Of a stretch of DNA of 64,000 nucleotides, positions 10,091-19,064 are shown one piece after another. The DNA is from Lachnospiraceae bacterium. GTDB lineage: Bacteria; Bacillota; Clostridia; Lachnospirales; Lachnospiraceae. The notes beneath the pieces were generated by a model. That model ran no database searches. It was not told the origin of the DNA and was given only the letters and a program-made list of their open reading frames with translations. The position numbers were made by a program, and so were the translations under genes. The stretch is taken from the NCBI GenBank assembly GCA_022769665.1, contig JALEIR010000079.1, positions 48,066 through 112,065 on the forward strand, in the 5' to 3' direction. Each line of letters opens with the position of its first letter. The stretch's first letter is position 1.

Positions 10091-10666
10091 TCATTTCTGC
10101 TCTTTCATTACATCCTTGTTCTTCACAAGATAATCCACCAGGGAAATCACAGTCAGCGCCAGTGCAATCCACATGACAATATCCGTGAGAATCCGGATCC
10201 AGGAAAACATGGCTCCCAGATTTGCAATCATCAGACAGACCATCACCATTTGAAAGGTTGTCTTAAACTTTCCCCAATAGCTTGCGGCAATCACCACATT
10301 ATTATCCGATGCAATCAGGCGAAAACCGCTGATAATAAACTCCCGGCTGATAATAATGATGACTACCCACGCAGGAATACGCCCCATCTCCACCAGGGCA
10401 ATCAACGCGGCGCAGACCAACAGCTTATCTGCCAACGGATCCATAAACTTACCGAAATTTGTCACAAGATTGTACTTGCGTGCAATTTTCCCGTCTATCA
10501 AATCAGTAAGACTTGCCACAATGAAAATCGCCAGCGCTATCATGTCGGGAATCAAAAGATTTTGTCCGAACCACCCCGCTTCGCCACCCAGCAGAATCAC
10601 CACAAACGGCACAATCAGAATCATTCGGAAAATTGTCAGTTTATTGGGCAAATTCATTTTATTCAT
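10091..10666 (-). CDS. pgsA: CDP-diacylglycerol--glycerol-3-phosphate 3-phosphatidyltransferase
   Basis: CDP-alcohol phosphotransferase motif DLIDGKIARKYNLVTNFGKFMDPLADKLL. Confidence 0.95.
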   Translation of the reverse strand: MNKMNLPNKLTIFRMILIVPFVVILLGGEAGWFGQNLLIPDMIALAIFIVASLTDLIDGKIARKYNLVTNFGKFMDPLADKLLVCAALIALVEMGRIPAWVVIIIISREFIISGFRLIASDNNVVIAASYWGKFKTTFQMVMVCLMIANLGAMFSWIRILTDIVMWIALALTVISLVDYLVKNKDVMKEQK

Positions 10667-11987
10667 GATATATTTCTCCTCTTAAATCATATTCGTTGGA
10701 ATCCGTGACAAGCACTTTCACAAAATCCCCCGTCATCAGAGTTGCCGTTGTATCCAGAAACAGATATCCGTCCACATTCGGTGCATCGCGATAGGTTCTG
10801 GTAACGTAAACATCCTCGTCAGACACCTTTCCCTCCACCATGACCTCCAGCACTCTGCCCACCATATTTTCCGCCTTTTCAAAGGCAACGGCCTGTTGCA
10901 GTTCCATCAATTCATCCCTGCGGGCTTCCTTGATTTCCTCCGGTATCTGGTCCGGCATTTCCGCTGCCTTCGTATCCTCCTCCTGGGAATAGGGGAATAC
11001 GCCCAGCCTGTCAAACTCCATCTCATTGACAAATCGATACAACTCCTCGAAATCCTCCTGAGTTTCTCCGGGGAATCCGCTGATTAAAGTGGTGCGCAGG
11101 CAGATATCGGGAATCCGTTCACGCAGCTTTCCGATCCACTGTCTCAGCTCCTCCTGATTGGTACGACGCCCCATACGTTTCAGTACCTTGTCCGAGGCAT
11201 GCTGAATCGGAATGTCCAGATAATGACATACCTTGGGCTCCGTGGCGATGGTTTCAATCAACTCATCCGTTATTTCTTCCGGATAACAATAAAGGATCCG
11301 AATCCAGTAGATGTCACTGATTTTTGCCAGCTCACGAAGCAGCTTCGGAAGACACTTTTCTCCATATAAATCAACACCGTACAGTGTTGTTTCCTGCGCT
11401 ACCAGAATCAGCTCTCTTACCCCTTTTTCACCCAGTATCTTTGCCTGCTCAACAAGTTCCTCCATGGGAATACTTCGATAATCTCCCCGAACCTTGGGAA
11501 TAATACAGTAGGTACAACGCTTATTGCAGCCTTCCGCTATTTTCAGATAAGCAAAGTGTCCTCCCGTTGTCAGGACTCTGTCACGGGCAAAAGGCGGTCT
11601 GCAGTTCAAATCCCGATAATGATTCTGTCCTTTTCCGCCAAGTACTTCTTCCAATGCCTCCGCAATTTCCTCAATGGCCATAGTACCGATAACGGCATCC
11701 ACTTCGGGAATTTCCTTCTGAATCTCTTCACGGTAGCGCTGAGCCAGACAGCCGGCTGCAATCAGCGCTTTTATCTGTCCGGATTTTTTCAACTCTGCCA
11801 TCTCCAGAAGCGTATTGATACTCTCCTCCTTGGCATCTCCGATAAAGCAGCAGGTATTGACAACCACAATATCCGCATCGTTCTCGTCATCCGTAAAGGA
11901 ATAACCCTTCTGCCGTAACATACCCAGCATCATCTCGGAATCCACCAAATTTTTGTCACAGCCCAGGGATACAAATAAAATATTCAT
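10659..11987 (-). CDS. rimO: Ribosomal protein S12 methylthiotransferase RimO
   Basis: MNILFVSLGCDKNLVDSEMMLG, radical SAM CNKRCTYCIIP, TRAM-type C-terminus. Confidence 0.97.
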   Translation of the reverse strand: MNILFVSLGCDKNLVDSEMMLGMLRQKGYSFTDDENDADIVVVNTCCFIGDAKEESINTLLEMAELKKSGQIKALIAAGCLAQRYREEIQKEIPEVDAVIGTMAIEEIAEALEEVLGGKGQNHYRDLNCRPPFARDRVLTTGGHFAYLKIAEGCNKRCTYCIIPKVRGDYRSIPMEELVEQAKILGEKGVRELILVAQETTLYGVDLYGEKCLPKLLRELAKISDIYWIRILYCYPEEITDELIETIATEPKVCHYLDIPIQHASDKVLKRMGRRTNQEELRQWIGKLRERIPDICLRTTLISGFPGETQEDFEELYRFVNEMEFDRLGVFPYSQEEDTKAAEMPDQIPEEIKEARRDELMELQQAVAFEKAENMVGRVLEVMVEGKVSDEDVYVTRTYRDAPNVDGYLFLDTTATLMTGDFVKVLVTDSNEYDLRGEIYHE

Positions 11988-12008
11988 AAAAATCTTGCCC
12001 CATACATA

Positions 12009-12035
12009 AAGTAGCTGGCAATTTACCAGCTACTT
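12009..12035. terminator. Intrinsic terminator/hairpin between rpoZ and rimO
   Basis: AAGTAGCTGG caattta CCAGCTACTT perfect 10-bp stem. Confidence 0.6.
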
Positions 12036-12043
12036 CATTTTTC

Positions 12044-12277
12044 CTATTCTTCGTCTCCCAGAATCTTTATCTTGCCTTGGTTCAGTTCTTCTACCGCAAT
12101 GGAAAGGGGTTTCTCTCCCTTGCCGTCCACAAGAGGTTCTTCACCGGCAATAATCTGTCTTGCGCGCTTTGACGTTGCCATAACGATGGAATAACGGCTA
12201 TTAACAACCGGTGCCTCTCCGGGCTCCACCTCACTGTTTACTACTTTCATTAAATCGGAATAAGACGGATGTAACAT
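12044..12277 (-). CDS. rpoZ: DNA-directed RNA polymerase subunit omega
   Basis: MLHPSYSDLMKVVNSEVEPGEAPVVNSRYSIVMATSKRARQI; start overlaps the gmk stop. Confidence 0.93.
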   Translation of the reverse strand: MLHPSYSDLMKVVNSEVEPGEAPVVNSRYSIVMATSKRARQIIAGEEPLVDGKGEKPLSIAVEELNQGKIKILGDEE

Positions 12278-12912
12278 TATTTTGCTCCTTTCGCGAAATC
12301 TTTCAATTCCTCTCTGATTTCTTTTATCATTTCCTGGCATCTGACAGGTGCTCTGCGCGATGCATCCACCAGACGGTGAATTTCCTCTACACACTCATCC
12401 AGATTGTCATTTACTACTATATAATCATAGGCTTCAATGCCTTCTGATTCCTCTGTTGCACGTGCAAGGCGCTGTGCGATTACCTCAGCGCTCTCCGTTC
12501 CTCTCCCTTCCAGCCTGCGCTTCAGTTCTTCCGCACTTGGCGGTGTCACAAACACCAGCAAACTGTCAGGGAACTTTTCTTTGATTTTCAGTGCGCCCTG
12601 AATCTCTATCTCCAAAATGACATTTTTGCCGGCAGCCATCTGCTCCTCCACGTAAGCTCTGGGAGTTCCGTAATAGTTGCCGCAATACAGAGCGTATTCA
12701 ATCAGACCGTTATCTACGATGGTCTCTTCAAATTTTTCCCTTGTGGTAAAAAAGTATTCCACTCCGTCCCGTTCACCCTCTCTGGGTGCTCTTGTTGTCA
12801 TGGAGATGGAAAGTGCGTATTCATTATACTTTTTTAATAATGCTTTTACAAGCGTTCCTTTTCCGGCACCGGAAAAGCCGGACAAAACAATCAGGATTCC
12901 CTTTTGCTTCAT
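12277..12912 (-). CDS. gmk: Guanylate kinase
   Basis: GILIVLSGFSGAGKGTLVKAL...SISMTTRAPREGERDGVEYFF. Confidence 0.98.
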   Translation of the reverse strand: MKQKGILIVLSGFSGAGKGTLVKALLKKYNEYALSISMTTRAPREGERDGVEYFFTTREKFEETIVDNGLIEYALYCGNYYGTPRAYVEEQMAAGKNVILEIEIQGALKIKEKFPDSLLVFVTPPSAEELKRRLEGRGTESAEVIAQRLARATEESEGIEAYDYIVVNDNLDECVEEIHRLVDASRRAPVRCQEMIKEIREELKDFAKGAK

Positions 12913-12931
12913 TCTCACACTTCCTCCAACA

Positions 12932-13210
12932 TCAGTCTAGCTCCTCCGCTGTACATCCGTCAGGACTGTCCTGTCCCGACTGTACACGCCCCGCCACAGT
13001 CTCCGGCAAAAGTGCCGAGAGCACCACCTGACTGTTTTCCATGACCAGAACGGATTTTGTCTTTCGGCCCTGGGTGGCATCGATTGCCATTCCCTTCTCC
13101 TTTGCATTCTGCACCAACCGTTTGATGGGAGCGGATTCCGGACTGACAATTGCGATTATTTTTGCGGAGTTGACAATATTGCCGAATCCGATATGAATCA
13201 ACTGCGTCAT
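12932..13210 (-). CDS. remA: RemA family extracellular matrix regulator (DUF370)
   Basis: [54 protein letters not shown]; located between yicC and gmk. Confidence 0.92.
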   Translation of the reverse strand: MTQLIHIGFGNIVNSAKIIAIVSPESAPIKRLVQNAKEKGMAIDATQGRKTKSVLVMENSQVVLSALLPETVAGRVQSGQDSPDGCTAEELD

Positions 13211-13240
13211 ATGCTGCCTTTCTTTAAGCCATGCCTTTTG

Positions 13241-14119
13241 CTATTCAATGTTTTGAATCTGCTCGCGGACCTTTTCAATCTCTGTTTTCAACTCAATGGC
13301 ACAGTTGGAAATTTCCAAATCATTTGCCTTTGACAGGGTTGTATTTGCCTCGCGGTTCATCTCCTGGGCAATAAAATCCAGCTTTCTTCCGATAGAGCCA
13401 CCCTCTAAAAGTGCATTTTTTGTCGTCTCAATATGACTGCGGAGCCTTACGATTTCCTCATCCACACACACCTTGTCCGCAAAAATCGTCACCTCGGTCA
13501 GAAGCCTGCTTTCATCCACAGTATTATCGCCTAAAAGCTCCTTCACCTTCTCCTCCAGCCTGCGGCGGTATTCCGTTACAATCTGAGGAGACCGCTCCGC
13601 GATAAAATCAACCAGCTTCAGCATACCGTCCAGCTTTTCAAGCAGGTCGTCCTTCAGATGCTCTCCTTCCGTAATACGGCTCTCCACAAACATCTTTGCC
13701 GCCCCGTCCACAGCTTTCTTCAGCTCCTTCCAGAGCTCCTCCTCGTCTACACCCGCTTCCTCCATCGTAAATACCTCGGGATATTTGGATAATGTAGACA
13801 CGCGGATGTCATCGTCCAGTCCGAAATCTGCTGCCATCTGACGCAGATAAGTCAGGTACTCTTCTGCCAGTTCTTTATTGTAACGAACCGTGGAAGTATT
13901 CTCGGAAAGATCCTCGTAAGTAATAAATACATCCACCTTACCTCTGGCGATATAATTTTTGAGTTCACTTCGAATAGCAGACTCAAAAAAGTTCAGAGAT
14001 TTAGGCATTTTTATGTTTACATCCAGATAGCGATGATTTACAGCCTTCATCTCTACCGTGAATTTCCGATTGTTCTCGGCGACCTCACATCTGCCGAAGC
14101 CGGTCATACTTTTTATCAT
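13241..14119 (-). CDS. yicC: YicC/YloC family endoribonuclease
   Basis: MIKSMTGFGRCEVAENNRKFTVEMKAVNHRYLDVNIKMPK...; C-terminal KLDFIAQEMNREANTTLSKAND. Confidence 0.95.
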   Translation of the reverse strand: MIKSMTGFGRCEVAENNRKFTVEMKAVNHRYLDVNIKMPKSLNFFESAIRSELKNYIARGKVDVFITYEDLSENTSTVRYNKELAEEYLTYLRQMAADFGLDDDIRVSTLSKYPEVFTMEEAGVDEEELWKELKKAVDGAAKMFVESRITEGEHLKDDLLEKLDGMLKLVDFIAERSPQIVTEYRRRLEEKVKELLGDNTVDESRLLTEVTIFADKVCVDEEIVRLRSHIETTKNALLEGGSIGRKLDFIAQEMNREANTTLSKANDLEISNCAIELKTEIEKVREQIQNIE

Positions 14120-14342
14120 CAATTCTCCTATCCGGGCAATGAACCCATATTGCCGCATACTGCATTTTATTATAGAATAAGTTTTTGGAAGCGTCAAGGG
14201 TGAAGGGGTGGCTTTTTCCGGATAAGTTTGATATACTGTAACAGTTCAGCCCGGCGCTTTTATTGCAGAAGGCTGAAGTACGGCAATATACAGAGAATGC
14301 AGTAAAAGAAATTAAGTGATAACAGAATCGAGGAATAAGACC

Positions 14343-16145
14343 ATGGCCTTTGACGGTGTAACGATAGCAAACGTAGTAAGTGAATTGAAAAAAGAATTGA
14401 TTGGGGGCAGATTGTATAAAATTGCCCAGCCTGAGGAGGATGAGCTTCTGTTAACAATCAAGCAGCCTTCCGGTCAAAAGCGCCTCTTCATCTCTGCAGG
14501 GGCCTCCCTGCCTTTGATTTATCTGACAGAGAACAATAAACCAAGCCCCATGACCGCTCCCAACTTCTGTATGCTCTTGAGAAAGCATCTCCAAAACGGG
14601 CGCATCACTGACATTTCCCAACCCGGCCTGGAACGGATTGTGCATATTCAGGTGGAACACCTGGACGAGATGGGCGATCTGCGCCATAAGACATTAGTTA
14701 TTGAAATCATGGGCAAGCACAGCAACATTATTTTCTGTAATGATGACAATATGATTATTGACAGCATAAAGCGGGTCTCCGCCGCAGTCAGCTCTGTCCG
14801 TGAGGTTCTGCCCGGGAAGCCGTACTTTGTGGCACACACACAGGATAAACTGGATGCCCTGACTGTCGGTTACAGCGAATTCCGCGAAGCTCTTTCCGCC
14901 AAATCCCAGCCGGTCTTTAAAGCTCTCTACAGCAGCTTCACCGGCATCTCCCCCATTCTTGCCCAGGAACTTTGTTACGAAGCGGGAATTGACGGAGAAC
15001 AACCCACTGCCGCTTTGGAAGATACCGGATTTCAGTCTCTTTTCCGGGCATTATCCCAAATGGCATCAGCCATCCGGGAAGAGCGTTTTGTTCCCAATAT
15101 TGCCTATACAAACGGAAAACCGGTGGAATTTTGCGCCCTGCCCCTGACTATGTATGGTTTTTCCTCCCCATGTTCTGCTGTCGGCAGCGCTACAGACCAT
15201 TCAGTCTGTAAAAACTCCTGTGATTATACCGTCACCTTCGACTCCATGTCTTCCCTGTTGGAGAACTATTATGCGGAAAAGAATACCATCACCCGGATTC
15301 GCCAAAAGTCTTCGGATTTGCGCCGAATTGTACAGACGGCTCTGGAGCGGAATGTTAAAAAATATGATTTGCAAATGAGGCAAATCAAGGATACAGAGAA
15401 ACGGGACACCTACCGTATTTACGGCGAATTGTTGAACACCTACGGCTACAATGTCGAGCCAGGCGCAAAGTCCCTGGAGGCTTTGAACTACTACACCAAC
15501 GAGACAGTGAAGATTCCCTTAGACCCTACCCTTTCTGCCACCGAAAATGCAAAAAAGTATTTTGATAAATACGGCAAGTTGAAGCGGACCTACGAGGCTC
15601 TCTCCCAGCTGACCGAAGAGGTAAAGGCAGAAATTGACCATCTGGAATCTGTCTCAACAGCTCTGGATATCGCTCTCCACGAGGAAGATTTGGCTGAAAT
15701 AAAAGAAGAACTTACCGAGAGCGGCTATATCCGCAGAAAAGGCGGTACGAAGAAGCAAAAAATGACCAGCAAGCCTTTTCATTATATCAGCAGCGACGGC
15801 TTCCATATATATGTGGGGAAAAATAATTATCAGAACGATGAACTGACCTTCAGGTTCGCCACCGGCAACGACTGGTGGTTTCATGCAAAAAAAATGCCCG
15901 GCTCCCATGTAATTGTGAAGCTGGGCAATGCAGAAGAACTGCCTGACCGAACCTTTGAAGAAGCAGCACGCCTGGCAGCCTACTATTCCAAGGGACGTGA
16001 TCAGGAGAAGGTGGAAATCGATTATATCCAGAAAAAGCATGTCAAAAAACCTGCGGGAGCCAAGCCCGGGTTTGTGGTTTATTATACCAACTTTTCCATG
16101 GCAATTGACAGCGATATTTCCGGAATAAAACAGGTGGCGGATTAG
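14343..16145 (+). CDS. rqcH: NFACT-family RqcH (Rqc2 homolog, former fibronectin-binding protein A)
   Basis: MAFDGVTIANVVSELKKELIGGRLYKIAQPEEDELLLTIK...; NFACT-R GNDWWFHAKKMPGSHVIVKL. Confidence 0.93.
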   Translation: MAFDGVTIANVVSELKKELIGGRLYKIAQPEEDELLLTIKQPSGQKRLFISAGASLPLIYLTENNKPSPMTAPNFCMLLRKHLQNGRITDISQPGLERIVHIQVEHLDEMGDLRHKTLVIEIMGKHSNIIFCNDDNMIIDSIKRVSAAVSSVREVLPGKPYFVAHTQDKLDALTVGYSEFREALSAKSQPVFKALYSSFTGISPILAQELCYEAGIDGEQPTAALEDTGFQSLFRALSQMASAIREERFVPNIAYTNGKPVEFCALPLTMYGFSSPCSAVGSATDHSVCKNSCDYTVTFDSMSSLLENYYAEKNTITRIRQKSSDLRRIVQTALERNVKKYDLQMRQIKDTEKRDTYRIYGELLNTYGYNVEPGAKSLEALNYYTNETVKIPLDPTLSATENAKKYFDKYGKLKRTYEALSQLTEEVKAEIDHLESVSTALDIALHEEDLAEIKEELTESGYIRRKGGTKKQKMTSKPFHYISSDGFHIYVGKNNYQNDELTFRFATGNDWWFHAKKMPGSHVIVKLGNAEELPDRTFEEAARLAAYYSKGRDQEKVEIDYIQKKHVKKPAGAKPGFVVYYTNFSMAIDSDISGIKQVAD

Positions 16146-16156
16146 TCCGCCACCTG
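16131..16156 (-). terminator. Perfect 11-bp-stem terminator for the Rpn gene, embedded in the last codons of convergent rqcH
   Basis: CAGGTGGCGGA-TTAG-TCCGCCACCTG; on minus strand followed by TTTTATT and located just past the Rpn stop. Confidence 0.8.
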
Positions 16157-16157
16157 C

Positions 16158-16328
16158 TTACCGATTCATTTTATTAATGATAGCTTCCAGTTTGCGTACC
16201 TTCTCTTCCAGAGCATCCGCTCTGGCCTTCTCGCGCTCTGTATTTGCCCGTTCTTCTTCTCTGCCTTCTTCTCTGCCTTCCGCCCGTCCTTCTTCTCTCA
16301 TATCATCGTCATGCAGTAATTCTTTCAT
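16158..16328 (-). CDS. Candidate intragenic small ORF (RpnS-like C-terminal product, 56 aa) nested in frame in the Rpn gene
   Basis: Minus strand AAAATGGAGGTCAGAGTATATGAAAGAA: GGAGG, 9-nt spacer, ATG; product MKELLHDDDMREEGRAEGREEGREEERANTEREKARADALEEKVRKLEAIINKMNR. Confidence 0.4.
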   Translation of the reverse strand: MKELLHDDDMREEGRAEGREEGREEERANTEREKARADALEEKVRKLEAIINKMNR

Positions 16329-16952
16329 ATACTCTGACCTCCATTTTTCGTTGCGCAGTCCCGCTTCAACGGCCTTTTGAAGCTTCCCTGTCAGCTCATC
16401 CATCGGTTTCCCTGTCATTATGTATCGGAACAAAGCCTGCATATCCTCCGGTATTTCATCTCCCTGACAAGTACAGTTGAAGAAATACTTCACCGTCCCA
16501 TCCTGCAATGCCAGTTCCGGTACCTCATCACATCTGTTCCGGAAGGTGTACTGCGGCAAGTCCTCCCCGAAAGGGTCGAAGGTACAGATGAATAAAATGT
16601 TCGTTTCCGGTAAGGTTCGGTACGACTGTTTCTTTTTCAGGTGGTCCGCATCCATCGAAGCCTGGTAAAACCGGCTCCGTCTGGGCAAGTCATAATCCTC
16701 GGGTCTTCTATGGTTCAGGTTCTGCATCTCCGCGTCGTAGACTGCTTCCCCGGCTCTGGTGTAAATATCCAGTCGGATAGGCTTTCCGTCCATTGCATAG
16801 CGGAATTCCCGTTGGGGCTCAATCCCTTCCAGCTCTCCCACCAGTTTTCCCAGCAGGCATTCCAGAACCTCTCTGCACAGCCCGCTGTCCTCCATGACCT
16901 TGCCGAACATGAAATCGTCCGACAGTCTCAGTTCCTCATAGTTTTTTGCCAT
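16158..16952 (-). CDS. Rpn family recombination-promoting nuclease / putative transposase (PD-(D/E)XK)
   Basis: MAKNYEELRLSDDFMFGKVMEDSGLCREVLECLLG...RLDIYTRAGEAVYDAEMQ...RSRFYQASMDADHLKKKQSYRTLPETNILFICTFDPFG; SD AGGAGGAGA. Confidence 0.93.
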   Translation of the reverse strand: MAKNYEELRLSDDFMFGKVMEDSGLCREVLECLLGKLVGELEGIEPQREFRYAMDGKPIRLDIYTRAGEAVYDAEMQNLNHRRPEDYDLPRRSRFYQASMDADHLKKKQSYRTLPETNILFICTFDPFGEDLPQYTFRNRCDEVPELALQDGTVKYFFNCTCQGDEIPEDMQALFRYIMTGKPMDELTGKLQKAVEAGLRNEKWRSEYMKELLHDDDMREEGRAEGREEGREEERANTEREKARADALEEKVRKLEAIINKMNR

Positions 16953-17178
16953 ATAGTCTCCTCCTGTGCTCCGGCAGGAGGCCATGGCATAAAAAGATTC
17001 ACTTTCTTTTTTGGCTCCTGCCTAATGATTGTTTGAAATATAAGCAGGAATCTAAAGAAATAAAAAGAATTAGATAGATAATGAATCCGTTTAGAAATAA
17101 CTGCTTATGCACGGATTATAACATAATTATTCCTCAATGACAATACGCTATATTCTTGCTAAATCATCTTTGGATTGC

Positions 17179-18960
17179 TTAGCAGTAATACTGCATGATA
17201 TACTGTAGTTCTGTCTTCCCCCTGTAGGTATTCTTTCCCAGCTGGTAAACTGCCGACACCGCAAACCGGGCTCTTCCCGCATAGAGTGCTTCCTCACTTC
17301 CCGGTCCGTACTTGCCGTTCAGAAATGCTCCAAATTTCACCAAGTCACCGAAATACACAAGCTGCCTTCTCTCTCCCTGCGTGGTTTGCACCGTAAACCG
17401 GGCAGAGTTTTTGTTCACACCCACCTTACAGCCGGATAAGAAAATCAGATTTTTCTGAGCAAACAACGGCTTGGGATTCCCCACACCAAAGGGTTCCAGA
17501 AGCTCCAGTTCGTCTGCCAATTCTCCGTTTCCTTCATAATCTAACGGCAGGGGAACGTCAATATGTACCTTAGCCACGAAATCCTCATCCTGTAATGTAC
17601 ACCTTTCGTTCAACTCACGCCTGAGTGCCTCAATATTTTTCTCCTCCATAGACAGCCCTGCCGCCATGGCATGTCCGCCGAATTTCGTGAAATACCGGCT
17701 CACCTCCGTCATGGCATGATACATGTGATAACCCTCAACGGAGCGTCCGGAGCCTTTGACTCCTTCTTCTCCACGGGTCAAAAGAAAGACGGGATGATTG
17801 TATCTCTCCCGGATTCGTCCGGCAATAATACCCGCCAGGCTTTCATGCACTTCAGGCAGAAAAATCACCATCACCTTGTCCTGTTCCATATGATGTTCCG
17901 CAATATACTTTTCCGCCAGCTCCACACCCTTTAATGTCAGATTCTTTCGACTGTCATTTAAGTCCTTCAGCTCTCTCGCCGCACGCATGGCATCCACCTT
18001 GGTAAAACTCTGAAGCAGTTCCAGCGCCCGTTTGGCTGTATCCAGCCGTCCGGTGGCATTCAGGCAGGGACCGATAATAAAGCCAAGATGATAGGCATTT
18101 AACCTTGCCGGTTCAATTTGATTGACCTCCATCAAGGCCCTCAGTCCCTGATTCTGCGTATTCTTAAGCCGTTTCAACCCCTCCTTCACCAGAATCCGGT
18201 TTTCGTCCTTAAGCTCCATGACATCGCACACGGTAGCCAACGCAGCAAACTGAAGCAGTTCCTCCATGGCTTTCCCCAAACCGGGATTCCCGGTCTTTTC
18301 TGCCAACGCTCCTATCACTTTATAGGCTACCACACCGCCGCAGATACCCGGGAAAGGGTAACCGCACTGCTCCTGTTTAGGGTCGATAACCGCCCGGGCA
18401 GGCGGCAGGATTTCTCTGCGGATTTCTCCTCCATCCTCTGTCTGTTCCATCCGGAAAGGTACCTCATGGTGATCCGTAACAATCACGCTGATTCCGTAGG
18501 ATGCAGCCGTCTCAATCTGCGCAGCAGCCGCAATTCCGTTATCACAGGTAATAATCAGATTCACTCCATCCCGCTTTGCCTCATCAATCAGGCTGTCATT
18601 CAAGCCATAGCCGTCATGAATCCGATGAGGAATCGCTGTATCAACCCGGGCGCCGTATATCTGTAAACCTTTTGTTAAAATATAGGAGGAGCAGATACCG
18701 TCCACGTCGTAATCGCCGATGACACGGATATGCTCCCCCTGTTCCACCGCTTCCATGATGATTTCTACTGCCTTCTCCATATCCTTCAAAAGCCATGGAG
18801 AATAGCAATCTTCCAATGTGCCGTACAGGAATTTTCTGATTTCTCCGTCCTCTGTCAGATCTCTGTTTCTCAATATTCTCGCCAGTACAGGGCTGATATG
18901 AAACTCCTCAGCCCATTTGTCAAAATCTGCTCTTTTGGCAGCCACATACCATTTTTCCAT
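17179..18960 (-). CDS. recJ: Single-stranded-DNA-specific exonuclease RecJ
   Basis: VIGDYDVDGICSSYIL, VTDHHEVP, ATVCDVMEL, GHAMAAGLSM DHH/DHHA1 motifs. Confidence 0.95.
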   Translation of the reverse strand: MEKWYVAAKRADFDKWAEEFHISPVLARILRNRDLTEDGEIRKFLYGTLEDCYSPWLLKDMEKAVEIIMEAVEQGEHIRVIGDYDVDGICSSYILTKGLQIYGARVDTAIPHRIHDGYGLNDSLIDEAKRDGVNLIITCDNGIAAAAQIETAASYGISVIVTDHHEVPFRMEQTEDGGEIRREILPPARAVIDPKQEQCGYPFPGICGGVVAYKVIGALAEKTGNPGLGKAMEELLQFAALATVCDVMELKDENRILVKEGLKRLKNTQNQGLRALMEVNQIEPARLNAYHLGFIIGPCLNATGRLDTAKRALELLQSFTKVDAMRAARELKDLNDSRKNLTLKGVELAEKYIAEHHMEQDKVMVIFLPEVHESLAGIIAGRIRERYNHPVFLLTRGEEGVKGSGRSVEGYHMYHAMTEVSRYFTKFGGHAMAAGLSMEEKNIEALRRELNERCTLQDEDFVAKVHIDVPLPLDYEGNGELADELELLEPFGVGNPKPLFAQKNLIFLSGCKVGVNKNSARFTVQTTQGERRQLVYFGDLVKFGAFLNGKYGPGSEEALYAGRARFAVSAVYQLGKNTYRGKTELQYIMQYYC

Positions 18961-19064
18961 CTTTCAATCCGTACCTCTTCGCAGTCTTCCCAACATTCAG
19001 GCACTATAAGCAAACATGCTATAGACGCCGGAACCTTTTCCATTTCAATCAATCTGTTATACAT

